Source of the DNA: Bacteroidota bacterium
Lineage (GTDB): Bacteria; Bacteroidota; Bacteroidia; Bacteroidales; CAIXZF01
NCBI GenBank assembly: GCA_026391855.1
Contig: JAPLDE010000151.1
Location: 1 to 49,334, forward strand
Direction: 5' to 3'
Length of the DNA stretch: 49,334 bases
Of this stretch, positions 27,213-35,792 are shown in pieces. A program made the position numbers and the translations under genes. The notes under the pieces were generated by a model. It was not told the origin of the DNA. It saw only the letters and a list, made by a program, of their open reading frames with translations, and made no database searches. Positions within the stretch are counted from its first letter, which is position 1; each line of letters begins with the position of its first letter.

Positions 27213-30200
27213 CTATCTGGAAGGAAGTAAGTATTTCACCTTTACGGTTTTAACTTCAAAAGGGTTGAATATCAGTTCCGGTGAAGCCTCACCAAGAGCT
27301 TTTCCATTGGGATCACATTCCATCATTTCCCTTCCTTTCGAAAGATCACTAAAGGGCTTGTATTTCAATCGTTTATCAGAAATATTATAAAACCTGTACA
27401 ATACTTCCTGTTCATTTCCCCGGCCAGGGTTAATTGAAACAAGGGCAATGTTCTCATTTTCATTCAACAGGGGTAAAGGAGATGCTGAAGTGTATTCACC
27501 TATAAATGCCTGCAAGGGTTGGGAGATTTCAATACCAAAGCGGTAATCATCTACAGGGTTGAACTTACCATGAGGCATAAGTGCATAATCAAATACAATT
27601 TCTCCATCCTGATCGGCTTTATAATTTGTTTCCCAGGAATTATTCATGACCCAGGAGAATAGCAACGGCGAGATTTCAGGGACCTTCATCCAACCAGGGA
27701 TTTCGTTGTTCAACCACTTTTCCGCAGTCATGCTTCCCATTTCCCACAAGGGGGCATCCTGGGTTGCCAGGGCAATCCCATCCTTCTGTCCTGATACATC
27801 CAGCCACCGTTGAACCGTGTAATAGTTCATATTGGAACCCGGCAGTTGATTTTTACCCGGTTCAAGGGTAAACCAGGCCATATCCATTCTTATCTCCGGA
27901 TTTTCCATTGAAAACGGGAAAGCAAACCTCACATTTTCCTTTTTACGAACAGGTCTTTTAACCACATGATCCGAGATAAAGAGCCTGTTATCCGAGTGGT
28001 TCAGGCTTATTTCCCTTACAATACGGTCACATCCCGGGGCTATCGAAGTGATTTCAAGGGTTGCCATGACCGGGCCAAGCTCACTGATTTTAGTGGTTGT
28101 TTTTCCCGATTTTTGAGGATCAGCCGCATTCGATCCACTATAGAAAAATGTATTCAATCCAAAGCTATGAGAATTATTCACCCATTCCCTACCCGTTTTT
28201 TTATCCATCAGGGAGATGATCTCACCGGATACCGTATCAATACCAACCCGGAGCAACTTATTCTCCATACCTGAGGGAGTGATTCTGAAATCAAACTGTT
28301 TCGTTTTTGATGTCGCAGCAAACCGGTATTTCTTCATTCCAACCGGTGGAATACCATTGAGATAATACACGATTTTCCCGTTATTCAGTCTCTGCCCGGG
28401 ATAGTGATATCCCTGGTCATCCACCAGGTCGGTCATGCCCTCAGGAACTTTTGTATTTAAGAGGTAAACCATCCCGCTTCTTTTCCAACTGTTTGTATTA
28501 ATGACTGTTATGAAGTTGTTTTTCGATTGGTCCTTATTCAGTTTAAAGGCAATTTTTTCGATAAGAAAATTGGAGATCAGGTATCCGGCTTCAGCAAAAC
28601 TTTTTTTTATCTGCCATTGATCTTTAACGAACGAAAGATCCGGATCGGAAATGCTGTTCCATGCTCCCCAGGTATGCTCTGAATAAAGCAGAATATTATT
28701 CCAGGCATCTTTTATTTCCGTTGAAGGTGTTTCAGCCGGGAAAAGCATTGACCAGGTGGTAGCCGCCTGTATGGTTTTCTCCGCAGAGCGACGGTTCAAC
28801 CCGGTTTCTGCAGCGGAAGAACCGGCACCGTCTTCCCAGTATGGAGAGAGATCACCCCGGTTAACCGGGAGCTGTGTACCATATTTATTCTCAAAGTTCT
28901 TAAATAACCCTGTTGTTGTTGAGATGATCAGTACAGGGCTGATATACCTTTCGTTCCAATCTCTGACATAAGCTGGCAACAAGGAATCCGGATAGCCATT
29001 GTCTCCCCCGACCGTGTAACGCAACTGGACCATGTCATAGGGATAGTCCCTGGCTTTGAGCTCAGAAAGGTAATCAAGCACCGGCGACCCGTCTGTTTTT
29101 GCCAGGCTGCCCCTGTGAAAGAGGGAATATCCCTTACCACTGACCCAGCACAATACTTTTTCATTGCCTGAAGGTGTTTCCCAGTAAAAAGGTTTATCGC
29201 CCCAGTAAAATACATTCCCTACCCTGTCACCCGAATTTGGACCTATAGAGAAATACTTAATATTATTACGGGCCATGGCGTTAATCAGACCCCAGGAATA
29301 ACCCGGAACATCGGTGATCATCGCGCTTGGAGCCAACATTCCATATTGGTTTTCCAGTTCATTCTTCTTGTCAAAAAGATGGAAAAGCTCCTCATCCCTG
29401 CATAAGCCGGTCAGCACCCCTGCATACAAACCCATGATGTCGACATCCCCTTTCTTCACCAGGTCGATGAATTCCTTTCTTTGGGCAGGATTTGCCCGCT
29501 GAAGAAAGGCCTCTGCTTCCCACAACATTTCCACATTCCACTTAAAGCGGCTGTTTTCAGGGAATCCGGCTGTCTCCCTGATCAGTTTCAAGGCATTTGC
29601 AACGTGACGGGCATGCAGGTTGGCTATTTCTGTCTGGAGGTTTGTGTAGCCGATATCAACATGAGAATGGGGAAGAAGGTATACCTTGAATTCCCTGACA
29701 GGGGCAAGGGTAAACGACAGTTTTTGCTGATGACTGATCCCTTTCAGTTCAACCACCCTTGTTTCCTCCTTTGCTGCCGGTTTTACAGGTATCACCAGGT
29801 CGTTGGATCCAAAAACAAGCCTGGTATGACAGACCGGGTCACCTTCTAATTCAACGGTCAACTGCTCCGGTTCACCAAAATGGTCGATAGAGAGTTTCAA
29901 TCTCTGATAAGGCATATTGTTTTTACCGCGGATAATGGCCTCTTCAGGTAGAAGCTTAACCCGCTGATGAATAGAATACCGCATGGTCATATACCAGTCG
30001 CGACTTCCTGTTGCATCTCCTTTTACCTTAATTTTCAACGACTTACCAAGAGGTTGTGAATTTTTAGGTATCCTTAGAAAAAAATATCCGAATTGATCCT
30101 TTACATGGTCTTCACTGATGAACATAAATTCAAGAGAAATGCCTTCTTTTCCTGGTACTCGCCATCCTTCTTCTTTCATTGAAGGAATTGTCTGAAAGGA

Positions 30201-30539
30201 GAGGGTTTCAAGATCGTCCAGAAATAAGGTGAAGCGGTGAGAGGCAGTGGATGTTCCTGTTGAAAATCCACCGATCCAGCAAAAAGTAAGTGTATCCTCC
30301 AAAGCAGAGGAAGGTATTTCCTCAGTAGCCCATTCGATCTGATCCTTATCATTCAAACACCGGATAAGCAGGGAGGAAGTTGCTTCAGCATGGCAGGAAT
30401 GATAGGCAAGGATTTCGCCGCTGATATCGCTGGAATAACCAACTAATACGGGATTATGGGGAGGGGCGGAAAAGGCCTCGGGCAATCCCGGCCACAATAA
30501 TGCCAGAAGAAGGAAAGACCTGAGCAGATGGAATGTCAC
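27213..30539 (-). CDS. secreted glycoside hydrolase family 38-like (alpha-mannosidase-like) protein
   Basis: A 1108-residue exported protein with a signal peptide (first 24 residues), an N-terminal beta region (about 25-280), then a GH38-like catalytic domain beginning EFKVYLLPHSHVDIGYTN with the His and Asp zinc ligands. The likely nucleophile Asp is in ITDVPGYSWG, where typical GH38 enzymes have a DxFGHS-type motif, so the substrate may not be a simple alpha-mannoside. A beta-rich C-terminal GH38C-like region follows. GH38 enzymes remove mannose from N-glycan-type substrates. The GTG start at 30539 overlaps the stop of the receiver gene as GTGA; it gives a clean signal peptide, so I kept it. 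Coupling to a regulator gene is unusual. Confidence 0.82.
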   Translation of the reverse strand: MTFHLLRSFLLLALLWPGLPEAFSAPPHNPVLVGYSSDISGEILAYHSCHAEATSSLLIRCLNDKDQIEWATEEIPSSALEDTLTFCWIGGFSTGTSTASHRFTLFLDDLETLSFQTIPSMKEEGWRVPGKEGISLEFMFISEDHVKDQFGYFFLRIPKNSQPLGKSLKIKVKGDATGSRDWYMTMRYSIHQRVKLLPEEAIIRGKNNMPYQRLKLSIDHFGEPEQLTVELEGDPVCHTRLVFGSNDLVIPVKPAAKEETRVVELKGISHQQKLSFTLAPVREFKVYLLPHSHVDIGYTNLQTEIANLHARHVANALKLIRETAGFPENSRFKWNVEMLWEAEAFLQRANPAQRKEFIDLVKKGDVDIMGLYAGVLTGLCRDEELFHLFDKKNELENQYGMLAPSAMITDVPGYSWGLINAMARNNIKYFSIGPNSGDRVGNVFYWGDKPFYWETPSGNEKVLCWVSGKGYSLFHRGSLAKTDGSPVLDYLSELKARDYPYDMVQLRYTVGGDNGYPDSLLPAYVRDWNERYISPVLIISTTTGLFKNFENKYGTQLPVNRGDLSPYWEDGAGSSAAETGLNRRSAEKTIQAATTWSMLFPAETPSTEIKDAWNNILLYSEHTWGAWNSISDPDLSFVKDQWQIKKSFAEAGYLISNFLIEKIAFKLNKDQSKNNFITVINTNSWKRSGMVYLLNTKVPEGMTDLVDDQGYHYPGQRLNNGKIVYYLNGIPPVGMKKYRFAATSKTKQFDFRITPSGMENKLLRVGIDTVSGEIISLMDKKTGREWVNNSHSFGLNTFFYSGSNAADPQKSGKTTTKISELGPVMATLEITSIAPGCDRIVREISLNHSDNRLFISDHVVKRPVRKKENVRFAFPFSMENPEIRMDMAWFTLEPGKNQLPGSNMNYYTVQRWLDVSGQKDGIALATQDAPLWEMGSMTAEKWLNNEIPGWMKVPEISPLLFSWVMNNSWETNYKADQDGEIVFDYALMPHGKFNPVDDYRFGIEISQPLQAFIGEYTSASPLPLLNENENIALVSINPGRGNEQEVLYRFYNISDKRLKYKPFSDLSKGREMMECDPNGKALGEASPELIFNPFEVKTVKVKYLLPSR

Positions 30540-30937
30540 TCGTTGGTTTTATTGTACTTACTTAGGATCCGCATGAGGATTTCCCTGTTAAAGGGCTTGG
30601 AAATGTAATCGTTACAGCCTTTCGACAAAAACTCTTCCTTATCGCCAATCATGGCATAAGCAGTCAGGGCAATAACCGGTGTTTCCTGGTAACCGGTAAC
30701 TAACCTGAGTTTCTTCAGGACTTCAAGTCCGTCAATCGATTGACGGCCCAGGTTAATATCCAGAAAAATCAGGTCATATTTAACAGATCCGGCCATCTCC
30801 AGTGCCGTTGGACCATTAAAAGCAGTTTCAATGGTACACTCGCCAATCAGGTAAAGGCCAAGCAATTCCTGAACAGCTTCGTCATCGTCAATGAGAAGGA
30901 TCCTTGGAAGCTTACTGGTTGAATCAGATACTGGCAT
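30536..30937 (-). CDS. stand-alone response regulator receiver protein
   Basis: A 133-residue single receiver (CheY-like) domain with no output domain. Key residues are present: the acidic pocket in LLIDDDEAV near residues 14-20, the phosphoacceptor Asp in LIFLDINLG near residue 58, the Thr in ALTAYA, and the Lys in ISKPF. It resembles receivers fused to hybrid kinases in Bacteroidota. Such proteins usually act through phosphotransfer or protein contacts rather than DNA binding. The stop overlaps the start of the GH38 gene, so the two are made together. A good promoter lies at 30997-31026. Confidence 0.88.
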   Translation of the reverse strand: MPVSDSTSKLPRILLIDDDEAVQELLGLYLIGECTIETAFNGPTALEMAGSVKYDLIFLDINLGRQSIDGLEVLKKLRLVTGYQETPVIALTAYAMIGDKEEFLSKGCNDYISKPFNREILMRILSKYNKTNE

Positions 30938-30996
30938 ATAAAAAGAAGATTACAACTACATTTCTTAGAACAGGTTCCTAAATCTGTGACAAAATA

Positions 30997-31026
30997 CAAA
31001 GATAACACATTGATTACAAGTTCAAA
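30997..31026 (-). promoter_or_regulatory. Bacteroidota-type promoter of the receiver-GH38 operon
   Basis: On the minus strand: TTTG (31026-31023), an 18-base spacer, TATCTTTG (31004-30997). Both boxes match consensus exactly and the spacing is one short of 19. The leader to the start at 30937 is about 55 bases. Confidence 0.6.
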
Positions 31027-31059
31027 TTTTTGCAGACAATTTGCATGATTATTATTCCT

Positions 31060-31067
31060 TACCTTTG
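31060..31067 (+). promoter_or_regulatory. -7 box of the FkbM methyltransferase gene
   Basis: TACCTTTG followed by CACC, a perfect TAnnTTTG box. A TTTG at 31040-31043 gives only a 16-base spacer, shorter than usual. The box lies so close to the TTG at 31076 that the real start may be a later TTG. Confidence 0.5.
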
Positions 31068-31075
31068 CACCCCAA

Positions 31076-31810
31076 TTGGTTCATAACACGAGGTTGAAAG
31101 AATATTTGAAGAGATTACTTTACCTGCTGCATTTAGATTTGACCCGTAATCAGCAGTATGACAGGCAGACTGCGAGGGTCATGCAGAAAGTGCTGAAACG
31201 CGACAGTCACTGTATTGATATTGGATGTCACCTGGGTGAGATGCTGGACCTGATGTTTTCATTCAGTCCTGAAGGTCCCCATTGGGCTTTTGAACCATTA
31301 CCGCAATACTATCAAGGTCTTCAGAAGAAATATATTGGTAAAAACGCGCATCTTTACCCCTTTGCACTGAGTGACACCAGGAAGAAAATCAATTTCCATC
31401 ACGTTGTTAATGACCCTGCTTATAGTGGCATTCTGCAACGCAGGTACAAAGTGAAAAAACCTGATATTCAGTTAATTGAAGTTGACACAGAATGCCTGGA
31501 CAATCTGATCCCGGAGAATATTCATATTGACTTCATGAAAATTGATGTCGAAGGGGGTGAATATGGCGTTTTAAAAGGTGCGGTTGCCTTGCTTAAACGT
31601 GATAAACCCTTTATAATCTTTGAGTTTGGATTAGGAGCTGCCGATTACTACGGGACTACCCCTGAAATGATGTTCGAGCTCTTTCATTCATGTGATATGA
31701 GAATCTCCCTGATGAGTGATTTTCTTAGGGACAGCTCATGTTTTGATAAAAATGAATTTTGTCATCAGTTCCAGACAGGCAGTAACTACTATTTTATCGC
31801 CCACCCTTAG
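31076..31810 (+). CDS. FkbM family methyltransferase
   Basis: A SAM-dependent O-methyltransferase of the FkbM type, up to 244 residues. Motif I is CIDIGCHLGEM near residues 46-56; the family-typical segment IDFMKIDVEGGEYGVLKGA lies near residues 152-170. FkbM proteins commonly methylate sugars in polysaccharides and glycolipids. The N-terminus is uncertain: there is no ATG before residue 38, the reading opens with TTG at 31076 only a few bases after the predicted transcription start, and another TTG lies at 31094. It is divergent from the receiver-GH38 operon and convergent with the MEMO-family gene. Confidence 0.8.
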   Translation: MVHNTRLKEYLKRLLYLLHLDLTRNQQYDRQTARVMQKVLKRDSHCIDIGCHLGEMLDLMFSFSPEGPHWAFEPLPQYYQGLQKKYIGKNAHLYPFALSDTRKKINFHHVVNDPAYSGILQRRYKVKKPDIQLIEVDTECLDNLIPENIHIDFMKIDVEGGEYGVLKGAVALLKRDKPFIIFEFGLGAADYYGTTPEMMFELFHSCDMRISLMSDFLRDSSCFDKNEFCHQFQTGSNYYFIAHP

Positions 31811-31813
31811 TAA

Positions 31814-31832
31814 ACAGGTAATGTTTACCTGT
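31814..31832. terminator. candidate bidirectional terminator hairpin
   Basis: ACAGGTAA, a 3-base loop and TTACCTGT form a perfect 8-bp stem exactly between two convergent genes. It overlaps the stop codon of the minus-strand gene. No strong T-tract follows, so efficiency is uncertain. Confidence 0.4.
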
Positions 31833-32925
31833 ATCCTATAGCCGTATAACCTACCCAATGATGCATGGTAGCAGGGGCTGTAACATCCATTTTAAGGTCT
31901 TTTACCGGGATTGGTCTGTGTTCAATGCTCGAAGAATACCCCAGCCAGTTTCCGTGAATGGTTATTCCCAGAAGCTTTTGGAAATAGTAGGCTGTAAATA
32001 AACCCATTGGAAGACAGTATCTTCCACACCATGTCCATTTGTATTCCTTATAATCTTTCTCATCAACGGTGTAACTGCAGAATTTTTTAAGCTTTTCCGG
32101 AAGAATTTCACCCGTAAGTGTGTTTTTAATGATTTCAGCCTCATGATTACAGGCTTGTTCATACCCTTTGGGGTCGACACCATAATAATTATAGTTTTTG
32201 TCTCCCCAGCCTTCATCGCCATAATGAACTGCATCATTGGAGATAACAAAGGCGAAATCATTTCCCCATACCAGGTTATTGCGGGTGGTAACCACTTTAA
32301 GCGCCTGAGCAAGTAACTGAGCAAAGTTTTCCATTTTCTCCACCTGCATGTATGGGACTAATACCGGAATGATCTCAATATCATGATTGTAGTATTGCAG
32401 GAAGGGGATAAGTGCTTCCAGAGAATGTTCGGCCTGCTGGGCAGAATCGTTGATGGTTACCATAGTTGATGGCAATTCTTTGATGATCTCATCCCGTAAG
32501 GAAGAAACCGGCACCAATCCATAAGGCCCCTTCCAATGGGTAAAGCTGTCGAAAACCAGGGTATTCTCTAATCCAAACTGTTTTGCCTTGTGACATACTC
32601 CAAACAATATCAACGTCTTAGCCTGAACATTGAACAGAGAGAGCGGGTAAATATAGCCTGCATAGGCATAGTCATCATGAGGACAAACTGCCACTTTCCA
32701 AACAGTTTCCTCGGTCACATCTGCTTTGCGAAAATGCATTTCCAGGTCATTCCCCTGTTTCAATGCTATCCGGCTATACACTGAATCCATCTGGTAAGCA
32801 TGGGATGCATATCCCACAGTATCAATAAGTTTCCTGATTTTCTGAGGGGCCGGGGTAAGGGTTTTCTGGGAAAAACAGAGAAGACTAGTGTAACAAAAGA
32901 ACAAAAAGACACCATATTTTATCAT
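31825..32925 (-). CDS. secreted MEMO-family (AmmeMemoRadiSam system B-like) protein
   Basis: A 366-residue protein of the MEMO family, related to class III dioxygenases. Motifs include CPHDDYAYAGYIYP near residue 80, an ILFGVCHK segment, and AEHSLEALIPFLQYY near residue 165, where the family keeps metal-binding histidines. Unlike cytosolic MEMO, the start at 32925 gives an apparent signal peptide (MIKYGVFLFFCYTSLLCFSQ), so it may act in the periplasm. The upstream alternative start at 32958 would bury the signal. The AMMECR1 and radical SAM partners of the three-gene system are not nearby. Function is unknown. Confidence 0.8.
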   Translation of the reverse strand: MIKYGVFLFFCYTSLLCFSQKTLTPAPQKIRKLIDTVGYASHAYQMDSVYSRIALKQGNDLEMHFRKADVTEETVWKVAVCPHDDYAYAGYIYPLSLFNVQAKTLILFGVCHKAKQFGLENTLVFDSFTHWKGPYGLVPVSSLRDEIIKELPSTMVTINDSAQQAEHSLEALIPFLQYYNHDIEIIPVLVPYMQVEKMENFAQLLAQALKVVTTRNNLVWGNDFAFVISNDAVHYGDEGWGDKNYNYYGVDPKGYEQACNHEAEIIKNTLTGEILPEKLKKFCSYTVDEKDYKEYKWTWCGRYCLPMGLFTAYYFQKLLGITIHGNWLGYSSSIEHRPIPVKDLKMDVTAPATMHHWVGYTAIGYR

Positions 32926-33059
32926 ATCGATAACAATTAGGTTGATAAAACAAATCAATCATTAAAAGTACTTATTGTCACTCAAATAAACGACTAAACA
33001 ATAAAAGGATTTGTAATTTTGATGTTTTTCTATCTATCCACTATTAAATTCTTCATAAT

Positions 33060-33746
33060 ATGAAGACCATAGGGCTTATCGGAGGTACAGGCTGGGTATC
33101 CACTGCTGCCTATTACAGTTTACTCAATGAAAAGGTTAACCAGCGGCTGGGAGGCATGCAATTTGCCCGTTGTATCATTTATTCTGTGAATTTTGGAGAG
33201 TTAATGGAATTGAAAGGTGATGCAGAAGCGATGACCGCTTATTTAAGAAAAACAGCAGAACAGCTGGTGGGAGCCGGTGCCGAATGCCTGATGCTGGGGG
33301 CCAATACCCTGCATATGTTTGCCGACCAATTGGCTTCAACCCTTCCGGTGCCTCTTATCCATATTGCCAGGGCTACTGCAGCTGCTATCCGTCAGAAGGG
33401 GATGCAAAAAGTGGGTTTGCTTGGCACTCGTCAGACCATGGAGAAACACTTCTATAAAAGTATTTTAAAGAAGGAAGGGATAGAGGTGCTGATCCCCGGA
33501 GAAGAAGAAAGGGAGATGATAGACCAGGCGATACTGGGAGAATTTTTTAAAGAAGTCTTCAGCGACGCCACAAGGAAAAAGTTCCTCGATGTTATTGAAA
33601 ACCTGAAAATTCGCGGAGCTGAAGGTATCGTACTTGGCTGTACAGAGATTCCTTTGTTACTTAAACAAGAGCATTGCGACCTTCCGCTTTTCAATACTAC
33701 TGAATTGCACGTAGAAGCAGCCGTCGATTTTGCCCTGGGCAGCTGA
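33060..33746 (+). CDS. aspartate/glutamate racemase family protein, first catalytic residue replaced
   Basis: A 228-residue protein of the Asp/Glu racemase superfamily: the N-terminus IGLIGGTGWVSTAAYY, the first active-site region LGANTLH (residues 79-85) and the second LGCTEIPLL (Cys194). True racemases carry Cys in the first motif (CNT), or Thr in YgeA-like enzymes; here that position is Ala81, while Cys194 is kept. A two-base racemase would not work normally, so the protein may be a one-sided enzyme, a decarboxylase- or isomerase-like relative, or non-catalytic. It stands alone between the MEMO gene and the LytTR operon. Confidence 0.82.
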   Translation: MKTIGLIGGTGWVSTAAYYSLLNEKVNQRLGGMQFARCIIYSVNFGELMELKGDAEAMTAYLRKTAEQLVGAGAECLMLGANTLHMFADQLASTLPVPLIHIARATAAAIRQKGMQKVGLLGTRQTMEKHFYKSILKKEGIEVLIPGEEEREMIDQAILGEFFKEVFSDATRKKFLDVIENLKIRGAEGIVLGCTEIPLLLKQEHCDLPLFNTTELHVEAAVDFALGS

Positions 33747-33904
33747 TCAAGGGTAAGAAACCTATTCTCCCTGCCCCATGGGAAAACTGTCAGGGCAAAA
33801 TGATCACCAATGTTGGAAGAGCCGACCAGACCTACAGAACTACTGATCTGGGCTGCTATATCGGAAATAATATCTCCGTAAAGATTGATTGTTCTTACAG
33901 TTAG
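33740..33904 (+). pseudogene. possible remnant reading frame
   Basis: Past the racemase stop, a plus-strand frame stays open to 33904. Its last 34 codons, from an ATG at 33800, read MITNVGRADQTYRTTDLGCY and then a short hydrophilic tail. The composition looks coding, but there is no promoter, no recognised family and no credible full-length start. It may be the tail of a lost gene or chance. Confidence 0.2.
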
Positions 33905-33942
33905 GAAAGTTTAAACGTTATGAAGGATTAGGTTTCCTCAAA

Positions 33943-33978
33943 ACCCTCATAACCCTCATAACATGCATAACTTCTATA
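33943..33978. repeat. four degenerate 9-base tandem units
   Basis: ACCCTCATA occurs twice in succession, followed by ACATGCATA and ACTTCTATA, just past the stop of the minus-strand LytTR gene. It looks like a small decaying tandem repeat. Confidence 0.5.
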
Positions 33979-33983
33979 ACTTT

Positions 33984-34733
33984 CTACAGTCTTTCGCGTA
34001 GCTTTTTATAGCCCTCGGCGGAAACCTTCAGCTTGGCACCGCATTTCAACATAGCCAGGTGAGTGTCCTTGCCATAAAGTTCAATGGCTGTGATCTGGGA
34101 AATATTAACGATATAGCTCCGATGGATCCGGAGAAATTCCTGGGGAGGAAGATGTAGTTCAAAATATTTCATCGTCTTCTCTTTCAGATAATTACCAGTT
34201 TCGGAATAAACCATCACATAATCATCCTGTGATTCTATATAATGAATCTTATCGATGGGGATCACATGAATTTTGCTTCCCATCCTGGTGATCACACGGT
34301 CGATCCGGGCCGGGTTTTCATCGAGGGTCTCCTGCAGCCTTGTCATTTTTTCATCAGGAGCCGCTGACCTGGAAGCGAGTCTATGTTTTACCTTTTCTAT
34401 CGCCTGAAGAAACCTTTCTTTCGGGTAGGGTTTCAACAGATAATCCACTGCATTCATTTCAAAAGCCTTAATGGCATATTGATCGAAAGCCGTGATAAAA
34501 ATGATCTCAGGCTTTTTGTCCAGCACTTCCACCAATTCAAAGCCATTAATCTTGGGCATTTGAATATCGAGGAACAACAGGTCGGGATTCATTTCCTGTA
34601 TAGTCTTTAAGGCATCAAAGCCATTTTCACATTCGGCGACAATCTCGATAAATTCCTGATTATCAAGATAATTAAGAATGATTTGCCGCGCAAGGTATTC
34701 GTCGTCAATAATGACTGCTTTAATTTTATCCAT
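33984..34733 (-). CDS. LytTR-type DNA-binding response regulator
   Basis: A 249-residue regulator: receiver domain (residues 1-120) with the acidic pair in VIIDDEYLA, phosphoacceptor Asp in LLFLDIQMP, ITAFDQYA and LKPYPKERF, then a LytTR DNA-binding domain (about 145-249) with HYIESQDDYVMVYS and FLRIHRSYIVNI. It is the output partner of the kinase encoded upstream. The ATG at 34733 lies inside the kinase stop region with an 8-base overlap, so the two are translationally coupled; a longer reading from 34757 is less likely. Together with the LiaF-like gene it forms an envelope-stress-type operon. Confidence 0.92.
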   Translation of the reverse strand: MDKIKAVIIDDEYLARQIILNYLDNQEFIEIVAECENGFDALKTIQEMNPDLLFLDIQMPKINGFELVEVLDKKPEIIFITAFDQYAIKAFEMNAVDYLLKPYPKERFLQAIEKVKHRLASRSAAPDEKMTRLQETLDENPARIDRVITRMGSKIHVIPIDKIHYIESQDDYVMVYSETGNYLKEKTMKYFELHLPPQEFLRIHRSYIVNISQITAIELYGKDTHLAMLKCGAKLKVSAEGYKKLRERL

Positions 34734-35778
34734 TAGAAGGCATGTATAATTGAGCAAAAAAACGATTGTCCTTGTTATAAGTTTTAATCAGGTCACGCTG
34801 TTTATATATGGTTTCCAGTCGTCTCTCCACATTTTTCAGACCAGTCCCTGTTCCTTTCCTGGTCACAATATCCGGGTCAACCACGTTTGATACTGACAGT
34901 AACATGAGTGTCGGCATCGTCAGCCGGGCCGTTACGGAGATCTCTGAGGCAGAAGTGGCTTCATATACGCCGTATTTAACCGCATTTTCAATGATAGGTT
35001 GAAGGATCATGGAAGGCACAGGCCATTGGAGGCAATCCTCATCTATCTGGTAATCAATCATTAACTTAGGGCCAAACCTGATTTTCTCTATATCCAGGTA
35101 TAATTTAATATGGTATAGTTCCTTTTCGAGCGTACTCATGGATTCACCCTGAAAGGTAAGCGAATACCTCATAAAATCGGAAAGTTTGATAATCATTTCA
35201 TGGGCCTTTCCCGGATCATTCAGGGTAAGTGCGCTGATAGAGTTGAGGCTGTTAAAAAGAAAATGCGGTCTGATCTGTGAGCGAAGCATGGTGAGTTCTG
35301 CTTCCCTCAATTGTGTGGTAAGCAGGGATTCATACTCCCTTTTCTCCCGAAGCTGTCTGTAACTGACAACCAGGTAAAATACAGAGATCATCATCCCATA
35401 ATACATGATCCCAAGAAAGATCCTGAAAGTCAAGGTATTGCTTAAAAAAGAAAGATAAACCAAATGGTCGCTCAACATGCTCTTTAACAAGAAGTTGCCG
35501 GCTCCTATCCAAATCGTAACCGAGATTGCACACAGGGTGGAATGTTGAATGATTGAATCGGTCTGCGTGAGGTTTTGTGTCCCGGAATATTCAACCATGA
35601 ACCAGAACCCGATACCAAACAGGCTGAAGATGATATTAAAGAGTAAGCTATCGAGGAGAGAAGGTAACAGCTGAAGATGGTAAAGCTGATATAAAAGGAA
35701 AAAGTGGACAACCGCCACGGCTGTCCACACCAGAAAATAAACGGAAATCAGTTCATTCTTAAATATTCTTGATATCAT
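34726..35778 (-). CDS. LytS/YehU-type sensor histidine kinase
   Basis: A 350-residue membrane kinase. The first 145 residues hold four hydrophobic segments with no large extracytoplasmic loop. After a coiled linker near residues 140-165 comes the His_kinase domain with the phosphoacceptor His in RPHFLFNSLN near residue 175. The ATPase part has IIENAVKYG (N-box) and GTGTGLKNVERRL (G-box). This family pairs with LytTR regulators, and the adjacent overlapping gene is one. It starts 14 bases after the LiaF-like gene. The signal is unknown; the short loops suggest sensing within the membrane or through LiaF. Confidence 0.92.
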   Translation of the reverse strand: MISRIFKNELISVYFLVWTAVAVVHFFLLYQLYHLQLLPSLLDSLLFNIIFSLFGIGFWFMVEYSGTQNLTQTDSIIQHSTLCAISVTIWIGAGNFLLKSMLSDHLVYLSFLSNTLTFRIFLGIMYYGMMISVFYLVVSYRQLREKREYESLLTTQLREAELTMLRSQIRPHFLFNSLNSISALTLNDPGKAHEMIIKLSDFMRYSLTFQGESMSTLEKELYHIKLYLDIEKIRFGPKLMIDYQIDEDCLQWPVPSMILQPIIENAVKYGVYEATSASEISVTARLTMPTLMLLSVSNVVDPDIVTRKGTGTGLKNVERRLETIYKQRDLIKTYNKDNRFFAQLYMPSNG

Positions 35779-35792
35779 GCAGTTGTCTTATT

